This document shows positions 26,669 through 34,900 of a stretch of DNA of 64,000 nucleotides, piece by piece. The translations under genes were made by a program, and so were the position numbers. Under the pieces are notes generated by a model. That model was not told the DNA's origin, did no database searches, and worked only from the letters and a program-made list of their open reading frames with translations. This DNA is from Gymnodinialimonas sp. 57CJ19 (GTDB taxonomy: Bacteria > Pseudomonadota > Alphaproteobacteria > Rhodobacterales > Rhodobacteraceae). Each line of letters begins with the position of its first letter. Within the stretch, counting starts at the first letter, position 1. The stretch lies in assembly GCF_038396845.1 (NCBI RefSeq), contig NZ_CP151587.1:1462001-1526000 (forward strand), written 5' to 3'.

Positions 26669-27750
26669 GCTTTTGCCTCCCATCCCAGTCGGACGCGGTA
26701 GTTTGACAAGACGTCCAGAGCCAGAAGGAAGAACAGAAGCATTCCTTGGAACGCTTGGATCGCGGGGGCGGGGACTTGCAGCAGCAATTGCGCCAACTCG
26801 CCGCCGATGTAGGTCAGCGCCATCAAGAGGCCCGCCAGCAGGATGCCGATGGGGTTCAGCCGACCCAGAAACGCCACGATGATGGCGGTGAAACCGTAGC
26901 CGACATTAAAATCAATGGTGATCTGCCCGGCGGGGCCAGCAACCTCGAACACACCAGCGGCGCCCGCGAGGGCACCGGACACGCCAAGGCAGAGGATCAC
27001 CATACGCGTGGGGCTGACGCCCGCGAAACGCGCGGCACGGGGGGCTTGGCCTGCCAGCTTGATCTGATAGCCAAGCATGTGCTTTTGGAACAAGACATAG
27101 GCGGCTATCACGGCGATCAGGGCCGCGATAACGCCCAAGTGGATGCCCGTGCCATCGATCAGTTCGGGGTTGGCGGTGCCTGCGTGGCGGGCAAGGTTGC
27201 GAGAGCCGGGAAAACCTTGGCCATCGGGGTTGCGCAGCCAGCCCGTCGCGGCAGAGGCGAGAAGCGCCTCGGCCACGTAAACCAACAGCAAAGAGACGAG
27301 GATTTCGTTGGTGTTGGCCTTGGTCTTCAGGATCGCGGGGATCATCGCCCAAAGAGTGCCGCCCAAAAGGCCCGCAACGATCATGCCGGGCAGGATCAGG
27401 AAATGCTCGGACGGGTAAAGCGCAAGGCCAACACTGGCGCCGCAAAGGGCACCGACGATGTATTGGCCCTCGGCCCCGATGTTCCAGATGCCCGCGCGAA
27501 ATCCGAGGGACAGGCCAATTGCGATCAAGATCAGCGGGCCAGCCTTCACCAGCAATTGCGGGCGTGAAAACGACGCGAAGCGTTCGTGAAACAACGGGTC
27601 CCAAAAGATGACGCGGATCACCTCCAGCGGGTCTTGTCCAAGGGCCGCGAACATCAACCCGCCCGCGATCATCGTCAGGATGACCGCCGCAATGGGGGTG
27701 GAGAAGGACCAAAAGCGCGACGGGGTGGGGCGTTTTTCAAGGCGGATCAT
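26665..27750 (-). CDS. BMP-type ABC transporter permease (first subunit)
   Basis: A 361-residue membrane permease, the NupP/YufP-like partner of the permease at 25344. The sequence has about nine to ten hydrophobic helices and the family blocks GLSLGFRAGIWNIGAEGQYIVGA (about residues 78-100) and KTKANTNEILVSLLLVYVA. It overlaps the ATPase gene upstream and the small membrane-protein gene downstream by 4 nt each. Two different permeases plus a double ATPase and a BMP binding protein is the standard make-up of a nucleoside-type importer. Confidence 0.9.
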   Translation of the reverse strand: MIRLEKRPTPSRFWSFSTPIAAVILTMIAGGLMFAALGQDPLEVIRVIFWDPLFHERFASFSRPQLLVKAGPLILIAIGLSLGFRAGIWNIGAEGQYIVGALCGASVGLALYPSEHFLILPGMIVAGLLGGTLWAMIPAILKTKANTNEILVSLLLVYVAEALLASAATGWLRNPDGQGFPGSRNLARHAGTANPELIDGTGIHLGVIAALIAVIAAYVLFQKHMLGYQIKLAGQAPRAARFAGVSPTRMVILCLGVSGALAGAAGVFEVAGPAGQITIDFNVGYGFTAIIVAFLGRLNPIGILLAGLLMALTYIGGELAQLLLQVPAPAIQAFQGMLLFFLLALDVLSNYRVRLGWEAKA

Positions 27751-29264
27751 ATCGCGGCCTCTGCCATGCCGTGGGCGCCGCCCAGCATCAGGCCAATGTC
27801 TTCCATCGACAAGCCGCGCGCCGGTTGCGGGGCGGACAAGCGCCCCTCATTCAAGGCGCAGAAACGGTCTGATACTTCAAGCAATTCATCAAGGTCCTGG
27901 CTAATCACAATGACGCCCGCCCCCCCTTCGGCAAGGTTCAGCAAAGCTTGCCGGATGTCGGCAGCGGCCGAGGCATCAACGCCCCAGGTTGGTTGGTTAA
28001 CGACCAGGATCGTCGGGTCTTGCAAAATCTCTCGTCCGATTACGAATTTCTGCAGGTTGCCCCCTGAAAGAGCCCGCGCGGCGGTGGCGTTGCCGGGGGT
28101 GCGTACGTCAAACTTTGCAATGATATCGTCGGCGAAAGCACGGGCCTTGGGCCAATTGACAAAGCCCCTTGTAGCCAGCCCCTTGCGCGCATTCCCGGTA
28201 AGGACTGCGTTTTCCGTCAGGCTCATGTCTGGCGCGGCGGCGTGGCCCAACCGCTCCTCCGGTGCCGACAACAGGCCGCTGGCGCGGCGTGCCGTCGGCC
28301 CGTCCTCGCCGATGTCGCGCCCCATGAACGTCACAGCGCCTGGCCCGGTGCGATGCTCGCCGGAAAGGACGGCCAGCAACTCATCCTGCCCGTTGCCCGC
28401 AACCCCGCCGATACCCAGCACTTCGCCTGCCCGAACCTCGAGCGAGATGTCTTTCAGCGCGGTGCCAAAGGGCGTGGCAGAGGGTTGGTTCAGCCCCTGA
28501 ATAGACAGCAAAACGTCGCCCGGTGCCGCCGCCGCGCGGGCGGGCACGGCAAGGGATTTGCCCACCATCATCTCGGCCATGCGCGCAGCCGAGGTTGCTT
28601 TGGGGTCACAAGCGCCCACAACCTTGCCTTGCCGCAATATGGTAGCGGCATCGCACAGTGCGCGAATTTCTTCCAGCTTATGAGAGATATAGAGGATTGC
28701 GGTGCCTTCTGCGCTGAGCTTGCGCAGGGTGTGGAACAGGATCTCAACCTCTTGCGGGGTCAGAACCGATGTCGGCTCATCCATGATCAGCAACTTGGGA
28801 TCTTGCAGTAAGCAGCGGATAATCTCGACCCGTTGACGCTCTCCTGCTGAAAGGTCTCCGACAAGGCTTTCGGGGTCCAGTGGCAGGCCGTAAGCGGCGC
28901 TGACATCGGAAATGCGCTTGGACAAATCGCGGGGCTTTGGCGGGTTTTCCATCCCGAGCGCGATGTTTTCGGCCACGGTGAGGGCTTCGAACAGGCTGAA
29001 ATGCTGGAAAACCATCGCGACGCCCATGTGGCGGGCGGCACGGGGCTCTGCCGGGGTGTGATGCACACCATCAAGGGCCATGACACCGGCGTCGGGCTTT
29101 ACCAACCCGTAAATCATCTTCACCAGCGTTGATTTGCCCGCACCGTTTTCGCCCAACAGGGCGTGAACCTCTCCGGGTTGAATGGCAAAGGAAACACCAT
29201 CATTTGCGACGACGCCGGGGTAGGCTTTGGTCAGGCCGTTAATTTCGAGCAGCGGTATCGTCAT
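27747..29264 (-). CDS. ABC transporter ATP-binding protein, tandem nucleotide-binding domains
   Basis: A 505-residue ATPase with two ABC domains on one chain, as in the sugar/nucleoside (RbsA/YufO) class. Domain 1 has Walker A GENGAGKST (about residues 37-45), signature LSAGERQRVEI and Walker B LLIMDEPT. Domain 2 has signature LSGGNLQKFVIGRE but a degenerate Walker B, LVVNQPTWGVD, with Asn-Gln in place of Asp-Glu, and a degenerate Walker A. This asymmetry is usual in the family and implies one hydrolytic site. The gene is joined by 4-nt overlaps to xdhC upstream and the first permease downstream. It energises import of the BMP protein's ligand. Confidence 0.93.
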   Translation of the reverse strand: MTIPLLEINGLTKAYPGVVANDGVSFAIQPGEVHALLGENGAGKSTLVKMIYGLVKPDAGVMALDGVHHTPAEPRAARHMGVAMVFQHFSLFEALTVAENIALGMENPPKPRDLSKRISDVSAAYGLPLDPESLVGDLSAGERQRVEIIRCLLQDPKLLIMDEPTSVLTPQEVEILFHTLRKLSAEGTAILYISHKLEEIRALCDAATILRQGKVVGACDPKATSAARMAEMMVGKSLAVPARAAAAPGDVLLSIQGLNQPSATPFGTALKDISLEVRAGEVLGIGGVAGNGQDELLAVLSGEHRTGPGAVTFMGRDIGEDGPTARRASGLLSAPEERLGHAAAPDMSLTENAVLTGNARKGLATRGFVNWPKARAFADDIIAKFDVRTPGNATAARALSGGNLQKFVIGREILQDPTILVVNQPTWGVDASAAADIRQALLNLAEGGAGVIVISQDLDELLEVSDRFCALNEGRLSAPQPARGLSMEDIGLMLGGAHGMAEAAI

Positions 29265-30010
29265 GTTCCCCCAATTGCTGATTCTTGCAGCGTTTGCCCG
29301 ACAAGTAGCCGCGCCGCGACGCCAATCGCAATGGCTTGTGGATGTTTGCCGAGGTTTGGGTCACCCATTGGGCACATGATGCGCGAAATTTGGGCGCTGC
29401 TGTGGCCGAGGTGTGTTAACCGTTTACGAAAGCGAGCCCACTTGGTGGCAGAGCCGATAAGCCCGACGCTGCCAAAGCTATGGAACAGGGCGGCGTGGCA
29501 CAGAGCCAAGTCAATATCGTGGGAATAGGTGGCGATCAGATGATGCGCGTCATGGGGGGCGTGAGTCATCATCCGTGACATATCGGTGGCCACGATTTTC
29601 TGCACGTTATCAGGGACTTCCCGCGGAAAACGCCCGTCGTTGGTGTCGATCCAGGACACCGAAATCTGCGGCAGCGGCGACAGGGTGTGAACCAGCGCCC
29701 GCCCCACATGGCCCGCGCCCCAGATCCAGAGCTGCGTCGCGGGCGGCTCGGGCAGATCGTTGGCGGCACGTAGCTCCAGGGTGACAACACCGCCGCAACA
29801 TTGTCCGAGAGACGGGCCAAGAGGCAATGTTCGCGTCTGCGCGTCCGACCCTTCCTTCAGCATCTGACGCGCCATGGCCATGGCCTCCCACTCCAACGCG
29901 CCGCCGCCAATCGTGCCGGTGATCCTGTCGGGGTAAACCAGCATCGCAGTGCCTGTGTCCCGTGGGGCAGAGCCCTTCACCGCGGCAATCGTCACGCGAA
30001 TTGCGGTCAT
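29261..30010 (-). CDS. xdhC: Xanthine dehydrogenase accessory protein XdhC
   Basis: A 249-residue protein of the XdhC/CoxI family. In Rhodobacter capsulatus XdhC binds the molybdenum cofactor, promotes its sulfuration and inserts it into XdhB. Visible family features are the N-terminal GSAPRDTGTAMLV and TGTIGGGALEWEA blocks and a central Rossmann-like WIWGAGHVGRALVHTLSP (about residues 92-110). It follows xdhB and precedes the ABC ATPase with 4-nt overlaps, the usual xdhABC order. No glycine-cysteine motif beyond the family pattern is missing as far as I can see. Confidence 0.92.
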   Translation of the reverse strand: MTAIRVTIAAVKGSAPRDTGTAMLVYPDRITGTIGGGALEWEAMAMARQMLKEGSDAQTRTLPLGPSLGQCCGGVVTLELRAANDLPEPPATQLWIWGAGHVGRALVHTLSPLPQISVSWIDTNDGRFPREVPDNVQKIVATDMSRMMTHAPHDAHHLIATYSHDIDLALCHAALFHSFGSVGLIGSATKWARFRKRLTHLGHSSAQISRIMCPMGDPNLGKHPQAIAIGVAARLLVGQTLQESAIGGT

Positions 30011-32445
30011 TGGCGCGCTCTCGTAACCGCGGCCAGCACTGCCTCGGCCGTGGCGGGCGCCTGAAGGTCGGGGAAGGCGGGCCCGGCGGCGGCGCAGGCA
30101 TTGGACAAGGCAGAAAATACACTGATCCCAAGCATCAACGGCGGCTCTCCCACCGCCTTCGAACGGTAAATCGTGTCCTCGCGGTTGGGCGCATCATAAA
30201 GTGCAACATTGAAGATATCCGGCGCGTCCGAGGCGCAGGGGATCTTGTAGGTGGACGGCGCATGGGTCCTGAGCGCGCCCTTGCTATCCCACACCAATTC
30301 CTCAGTGGTGAGCCAGCCTGCGCCTTGAACGAAACCGCCCTCGACTTGGCCAATATCAAGCGCAGGGTTCAGGGACGCTCCCGCATCGTGAAGGATATCG
30401 GTGCGCAAAATGCGGTTCTCGCCGGTCAATGTGTCGATCACAACCTCGGAACAGGCCGCGCCATAAGCGAAATAAAGAAACGGACGGCCCTGACCTGCGA
30501 TGCGGTCCCACGCGATCTTGGGCGTTTTGTAGAAGCCCGTCGCCGACAGCGAAACACGCCTTAGATAGGCAAACTGCACAGCCTCGGCAAAGGAAAGGGC
30601 GGCGCGGGGCGAAGACACATTCCCATCTGCGAAAACAACCTCCTCAGGCTGCGCCTGAAGTTCCCCCGCCACCGCCTCTGCGATCCGCGCCCGGATCTTA
30701 TCGCAGGCGGCTTTTACTGCCATCCCATTCAGGTCTGTGCCCGAAGACGCCGCTGTGGCCGAGGTGTTGGGCACTTTGCCCGTATCTGTTGCCGTGATCT
30801 TTACCTGCCCCACGGGAACCCCGAACCGGCTGGCCGCAACTTGTGCTACCTTCTGGAACAGACCTTGGCCCATCTCCGTGCCGCCATGGTTCATGTGGAT
30901 GGAGCCATCTTGATAGACATGCACCAACGCGCCGGCCTGATTAAGATGGGTCAGCGTGAAGGAAATCCCGAATTTTACCGGCGTCAACGCAATGCCGCGC
31001 TTCAGCACCGGTTCCTTCTCGTTCCACTGGGCTACGTCCTTCACACGTTTTGCATAATCGCATGTCTCTTCCAGGCGCTCGGTCATCGCGTGGAGCACGA
31101 AATCCTCCACCGCCATCCCGTAGGGCGTGGTATTCTCAATCTCTCCCCCCTGATTCGGCGAATGGGCGCCGCCAAATCTCTTGGCGCCCCCGCCCCCCGA
31201 GACCTGCACAGCGCCACGGCCCTTCAGATCCGCTGTGGCCAGCCGCTCCCCCTTCATCTTGGCTGAAAAACTCCCCCCGGAGGGTCCTTCATCGACAAAG
31301 TGCGCCTCCCGGTAGAAATTCTTTCTCCGCAACTCTAGCGGGTCTATTTCCAATTGCTGCGCGGCGTGATCCATCACGCGCTCCATTCCCACCATACCCT
31401 GAGGCCCGCCAAACCCCCGGAATGCCGTGGCCGATTGCGTGTTGGTCTTCCACCGGTGCGACGTGATCCGCGTGGCGGGCAACAAATAGGCATTGTCAGC
31501 ATGAAGCATGGCCCGGTCTGCCACTGGTAAAGATAGGTCCATCGCCCACCCACACCGTACGTGTTGGGTAAAGTCGACCCCAAGCAGGTGGCCATCCCCG
31601 TCGAACCCGGCGCGGTATTCTACCCGCGCGTCGTGGCGCTTGCCGGTGATGATGAAATCGTCATCTCGGTCGTAACGCATCTTGCAAGGTCGTCCAGTGC
31701 GGGCCGCCATGATAGCGCAAGCAATGGCCAAATGGTTGCCTTGGCTTTCCTTTCCGCCAAATCCGCCACCCATCCGGCGCACCTCGACACGAACGGCGTG
31801 CATCGGCAGGCCAAGTGCGTCAGCCACCTTATGCTGAATTTCGGTCGGGTGCTGTGATGACGAATGGATGACCATGTCGCCGCCTTCTTGCGGCAGGGCG
31901 AGGGCAGATTGACCTTCCAGATAAAAGTGCTCCTGCCCGCCTATATCAAGCGCGCCTTCCACAAGATGGGTTGCACCATTCAGGGCTGCATCCACATCGC
32001 CCTTGGCATAAACCCTCGGCCCTTCTTCGAACCGACTGTCGGCAGCTTGCGCCTCTTCGATGGACAATAGCGGGTCGTCCTCTTGTACGGTCACTTCTGC
32101 CAAAACCGCCGCTCGGCGAGCTGCAAGATGCGAGCTCGCGGCCACCATAAACAGCGGTTGGCCCGCGTAATGAATGGCGCCGTCGGACAATAGCGGCTCG
32201 TCATGGTTGGACGGAGAGCAATCGGGTATTTCAGCCAGATCGGCCCCCGCAACAACCGCGAAGACGCCTGCGGATGAGCAGACTGCGGATAGGTCCATTG
32301 CCGTGATGTGGCCCTTGGCGATGGTGGAAAGGCCGAAGGCAAGATGCAGACAATCTGCCGGAACCGGGATGTCATCCACATAGCGGGCTGCGCCCGTAAC
32401 ATGGAGGCGTGCGGCGTCGTGGGGAAGGGACTTATGGACGCTCAT
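30007..32445 (-). CDS. xdhB: Xanthine dehydrogenase, molybdopterin-binding subunit
   Basis: An 812-residue catalytic subunit that binds the molybdenum cofactor and hydroxylates hypoxanthine to xanthine and xanthine to urate. The chain shows the N-terminal aldehyde-oxidase hammerhead domain (about 15-125, starting [12 protein letters not shown]), the Moco domain with [19 protein letters not shown] and GGTEMGQG, and the C-terminal [11 protein letters not shown] whose Glu767 corresponds to the catalytic base. Length is close to or slightly above other bacterial XdhB proteins (about 770-800). It overlaps xdhA by 4 nt at its start and xdhC by 4 nt at its end. Partner XdhA supplies iron-sulfur and FAD centres. 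Confidence 0.95.
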   Translation of the reverse strand: MSVHKSLPHDAARLHVTGAARYVDDIPVPADCLHLAFGLSTIAKGHITAMDLSAVCSSAGVFAVVAGADLAEIPDCSPSNHDEPLLSDGAIHYAGQPLFMVAASSHLAARRAAVLAEVTVQEDDPLLSIEEAQAADSRFEEGPRVYAKGDVDAALNGATHLVEGALDIGGQEHFYLEGQSALALPQEGGDMVIHSSSQHPTEIQHKVADALGLPMHAVRVEVRRMGGGFGGKESQGNHLAIACAIMAARTGRPCKMRYDRDDDFIITGKRHDARVEYRAGFDGDGHLLGVDFTQHVRCGWAMDLSLPVADRAMLHADNAYLLPATRITSHRWKTNTQSATAFRGFGGPQGMVGMERVMDHAAQQLEIDPLELRRKNFYREAHFVDEGPSGGSFSAKMKGERLATADLKGRGAVQVSGGGGAKRFGGAHSPNQGGEIENTTPYGMAVEDFVLHAMTERLEETCDYAKRVKDVAQWNEKEPVLKRGIALTPVKFGISFTLTHLNQAGALVHVYQDGSIHMNHGGTEMGQGLFQKVAQVAASRFGVPVGQVKITATDTGKVPNTSATAASSGTDLNGMAVKAACDKIRARIAEAVAGELQAQPEEVVFADGNVSSPRAALSFAEAVQFAYLRRVSLSATGFYKTPKIAWDRIAGQGRPFLYFAYGAACSEVVIDTLTGENRILRTDILHDAGASLNPALDIGQVEGGFVQGAGWLTTEELVWDSKGALRTHAPSTYKIPCASDAPDIFNVALYDAPNREDTIYRSKAVGEPPLMLGISVFSALSNACAAAGPAFPDLQAPATAEAVLAAVTRARQ

Positions 32446-33890
32446 GGCCGTACCTCCAACACACTGACGTTTCGGCCTGACATTTCCGCCATATAACGCA
32501 CCAGCATATTTTGCGCCGAGTTCATGCGGTAATCGGACGAGGCCCTCATATCGGTCAACGGCGCGAAATCCTGTGCGAAGGCTTCAAGCGCTGCAAATGC
32601 GGTCTCTTCGGTTGCAGTCTGGCCAAGCAACGCCTGTTCCACCGCTGTCGCCCGCTTTGGCGTGCCCGCCATCCCCCCAAAGGCGATCCGGGCCGCGGTG
32701 ACCGCGCCGTCCATAACAGTCAGGTTGAACGCACCGCAGACGGCGGAGATGTCTTGGTCAAAGCGCTTGGACAATTTGTAGACACGCAGGGTGTCGGGCT
32801 GCACGGGAATGGAAACTGCCTCCACAAACTCGCCTGCAGCCCGGTCCTGTTTGCCGTAGTCGATGAAGAAATCCTCCAAGGGAAGGTCGCGCCGCATATC
32901 GCCCCGGCGCAGATGCAGGGTCGCGCCAAGGGCGATCAACGCGGGGGGGCTGTCACCGATGGGTGAGCCGTTGGCGATGTTGCCGCCGATTGTGGCGGCA
33001 TTGCGCACTTGAACCGAGCCATAGCGCCTGAGCATTTCGGCAAAGCTCTTGTGGTGCGTTTTCATGGTGGCTAGCACATCGGTCACGGAGGTCATGGCAC
33101 CGAAGCGGATGGTATCTGGGCCGGTGGTGATGCCCTTGAGGTCGGCGCATTGGTTGAGGAACGCCATCTGGCCGAGGTCGCGGTGTTGTTTGGTCACCCA
33201 AAGGCCTACATCAGTGGCCCCAGCGACAAGTGTGGCGTTCGGGTGGTCGACGTACCATCCGGCGAGTTCATCGGATGATGTGGGCTGAAAGGGGGTCTTT
33301 GTTGGCCCCGCCGGAGCGGGGCGGGGGGACGCTGTCCCCCGTCCTGCGGACTCCCCCTGGGATATTTCAGGAACGAGGAATGGGGGAGAGGCGAGGGCCG
33401 AGGCGTCGGCGTTCAGGTGGTCAGGGACGGGGGCAGAGGCTGCGGCCTGGCAGGCACGGAGGATTGGGGCGTATCCCGTGCAGCGGCAGAGGTTGCCGGC
33501 CAATTGATCCTCGTGATCCGTGGCGCCGTTCTTATGAGCCGTGGCCATCGAGGTGATGAAGCCCGGTGTACAGAAGCCGCATTGGCTGCCGTGGAGATCC
33601 ACCATCGCCTGTTGCACAGGATGCAACGTGCCATCGGGGCCGGCGATGCCTTCGACGGTACGCACGGCGCGTCCTTCGAGCTGGGGTAGAAACAAGATGC
33701 AGGCGTTGAGCGCACGGGAGGTGCCGTCAGCCTCTGTCACCATAACGGTACAGGCGCCGCAGTCGCCTTCGTTGCAGCCTTCCTTGGTGCCAGTCAGCCG
33801 CGCGTCTTCGCGCAGCCAATCCAGCAATGTGCGTGTGGGGGATGATTCCACCGCGCAGGGTTCTCCGTTTAAAAGGAACCGGGTCGTCAT
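32442..33890 (-). CDS. xdhA: Xanthine dehydrogenase, iron-sulfur/FAD subunit
   Basis: A 482-residue electron-transfer subunit. The N-terminal plant-type 2Fe-2S domain has Cys39, Cys44, Cys47 and Cys64; the second 2Fe-2S domain has Cys104, Cys107, Cys135 and Cys137 (CGFCTPGF and CRCTGY). An FAD domain follows from about residue 205 ([30 protein letters not shown]). It passes electrons from the Mo site of XdhB to NAD. The linker between the second cluster and the FAD domain (about residues 168-203) is unusually Pro/Ala/Ser rich and is encoded by a triple-hairpin repeat (33305-33351), which looks like an intergenic element inserted in frame. It is the first gene of the nine-gene operon; the ribosome binding site is weak. 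Confidence 0.94.
   Translation of the reverse strand: MTTRFLLNGEPCAVESSPTRTLLDWLREDARLTGTKEGCNEGDCGACTVMVTEADGTSRALNACILFLPQLEGRAVRTVEGIAGPDGTLHPVQQAMVDLHGSQCGFCTPGFITSMATAHKNGATDHEDQLAGNLCRCTGYAPILRACQAAASAPVPDHLNADASALASPPFLVPEISQGESAGRGTASPRPAPAGPTKTPFQPTSSDELAGWYVDHPNATLVAGATDVGLWVTKQHRDLGQMAFLNQCADLKGITTGPDTIRFGAMTSVTDVLATMKTHHKSFAEMLRRYGSVQVRNAATIGGNIANGSPIGDSPPALIALGATLHLRRGDMRRDLPLEDFFIDYGKQDRAAGEFVEAVSIPVQPDTLRVYKLSKRFDQDISAVCGAFNLTVMDGAVTAARIAFGGMAGTPKRATAVEQALLGQTATEETAFAALEAFAQDFAPLTDMRASSDYRMNSAQNMLVRYMAEMSGRNVSVLEVRP
33305..33351 (-). repeat. Triple-hairpin palindromic element inside xdhA
   Basis: Three consecutive perfect small palindromes: GCCCCGC-CGGA-GCGGGGC (33305-33322), GGGGGAC-GCT-GTCCCCC (33324-33340) and GTCC-TGC-GGAC (33341-33351), followed by CCCCCTGGGATATTTC. 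This matches, from memory, a family of intergenic repeats common in Rhodobacteraceae that end in a GGATATTT motif. Here it is read in frame in xdhA and encodes the linker between the second iron-sulfur domain and the FAD domain. Confidence 0.65.
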
Positions 33891-33914
33891 GTGGCAATGC
33901 CCGCCGCGTTACTT

Positions 33915-33930
33915 GGCCTGAATTCAAGCC
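33915..33930. promoter_or_regulatory. Near-palindrome upstream of xdhA
   Basis: GGCCTGAATTCAAGCC, a 16-bp palindrome with one mismatched pair centred on GAATTC, lies 25-40 bp upstream of the xdhA start. It could be an operator for the purine operon. No regulator gene is adjacent, so the assignment rests on symmetry and position only. Confidence 0.25.
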
Positions 33931-34021
33931 TTGGGAGGTCGTCCCGACCCTCGATGCGGCGTAGAGGGCGGGCCCGGTTTGGTCGTGACCGCCCTCAGCA
34001 AACCCTGTGCGGGCGCAGATT

Positions 34022-34468
34022 TCAAGCGTCGAGATGGGTTGAGAGGGCATTCACTGCGTGGGTCCAGCCTTGGGCGACCTCGGATATGGCATCTTCCCCG
34101 GCATAGCTGAAGACGGTGACAGTGAGCGACAGCGCGGTATTGCCGCCGTCTTGCGTGAGGTGAAAATCCGCAAGGCTGGTGGCGAAGGCGGCGCCGTCGG
34201 CCTCTAGCGTTTCAGCATAGGTCACGCGGTCCTGGTCGAGGATGATCCAGTCGGTAAAGACCGTTACGTAGGGCGTGCCGACGGGCCCCACATGAGAAGT
34301 TTCGCGCACGCCCGGGGCGGCGGCGGGTTGGTCTTCGATCAGCAGGGCCATGTCGGGGCTGGGCGTGCCCCAGATCGTGCGATCTTCAACGCTGGTGAGT
34401 GCGGCGATCACTCGGTCCGGCGTCGCGGGCAGAGTGCGGGTGAAGGTGAGGGTCTTGGCTTCGGTCAT
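34022..34468 (-). CDS. SRPBCC (AHSA1-type) domain protein
   Basis: A 148-residue protein of the START/Bet v1-like SRPBCC superfamily, AHSA1 branch. The N-terminal strand FTRTLPATPDRVIAALTSVEDRTIWGTP and the C-terminal helix GWTHAVNALSTHLD are typical of these hydrophobic-ligand-binding folds. ATG 34468 overlaps the stop of the ArsR gene (ATGA). Pairs of ArsR regulator plus AHSA1 protein are widespread in Rhizobiales and Rhodobacterales; the ligand and the stress they answer to are usually unknown. No enzymatic residues are evident. Confidence 0.85.
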   Translation of the reverse strand: MTEAKTLTFTRTLPATPDRVIAALTSVEDRTIWGTPSPDMALLIEDQPAAAPGVRETSHVGPVGTPYVTVFTDWIILDQDRVTYAETLEADGAAFATSLADFHLTQDGGNTALSLTVTVFSYAGEDAISEVAQGWTHAVNALSTHLDA

Positions 34469-34785
34469 GGGGTGTCCTTGCTGAGTAATGCATCGAGGCG
34501 GTCCAACTTGCCCTCCCAAACCGCGCGTTGCTGGTCGAGCCAGCTTTGCGCCGTGCTCAGGGCTTCGGGGTGCAGCGTGCAGATGCGGGTGCGCCCAACT
34601 TTACGAGAGGTCACAAGCCCCGCCCGTTCCAACTGCGCCAGGTGCTTGAGAAAGCTGGGCAGCGCCATGTCGTGTGGTTGGGCCAATGCCGAGACAGGGG
34701 CCTCGCCACCGCCCAATTGCGCGATAACAGCGCGGCGGGTGGGGTCGGAGAGGGCGGTGAAGAGGTGATCCAGATTGTTAGCCAT
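34465..34785 (-). CDS. ArsR-family winged-helix transcriptional regulator
   Basis: A 106-residue repressor-type protein with the ArsR winged helix: LFTALSDPTRRAVIAQL (helices 1-2, residues 8-24), MALPSFLKHLAQLERAGLV (recognition helix region, about 40-58) and the wing RKVGRTRICTL. The metal-binding ELCVCDL motif of true ArsR/SmtB sensors is absent and there are no cysteines near the recognition helix, so metal sensing is unlikely; this is the SdpR-like branch found with SRPBCC partners. It is divergent from dnaE, 116 bp apart. A near-palindrome overlaps its start codon, suggesting autoregulation. Confidence 0.9.
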   Translation of the reverse strand: MANNLDHLFTALSDPTRRAVIAQLGGGEAPVSALAQPHDMALPSFLKHLAQLERAGLVTSRKVGRTRICTLHPEALSTAQSWLDQQRAVWEGKLDRLDALLSKDTP

Positions 34786-34836
34786 ATGGGTAAGTAACAG
34801 TGCTGCGAGGGAAAAGATAGCCCTTTGGCTAAGTAA
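34778..34836. promoter_or_regulatory. Candidate ArsR operators between arsR-like gene and dnaE
   Basis: TTAGCCATATGGGTAA (34778-34793) is a 16-bp palindrome with one mismatched pair, and its centre contains the start codon of the regulator. Its right half continues as GGGTAAGTAA, and a second copy, TTGGCTAAGTAA, is at 34825-34836. Placement over the start codon and promoter region is typical for an autoregulating ArsR-type repressor. Confidence 0.5.
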
Positions 34837-34900
34837 ATTATCCCCAAGATCCTGCTGCGTTGTGCTGGTGTGCTGTCAGGGGCTGCGATACCCTTGCGGG

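Noticed and set aside
32442..33890. xdhA as a broken or fused gene because of the odd linker
   Set aside because: All eight cluster cysteines and the FAD motifs are present in one continuous frame, so the linker is an insertion that leaves the gene intact.
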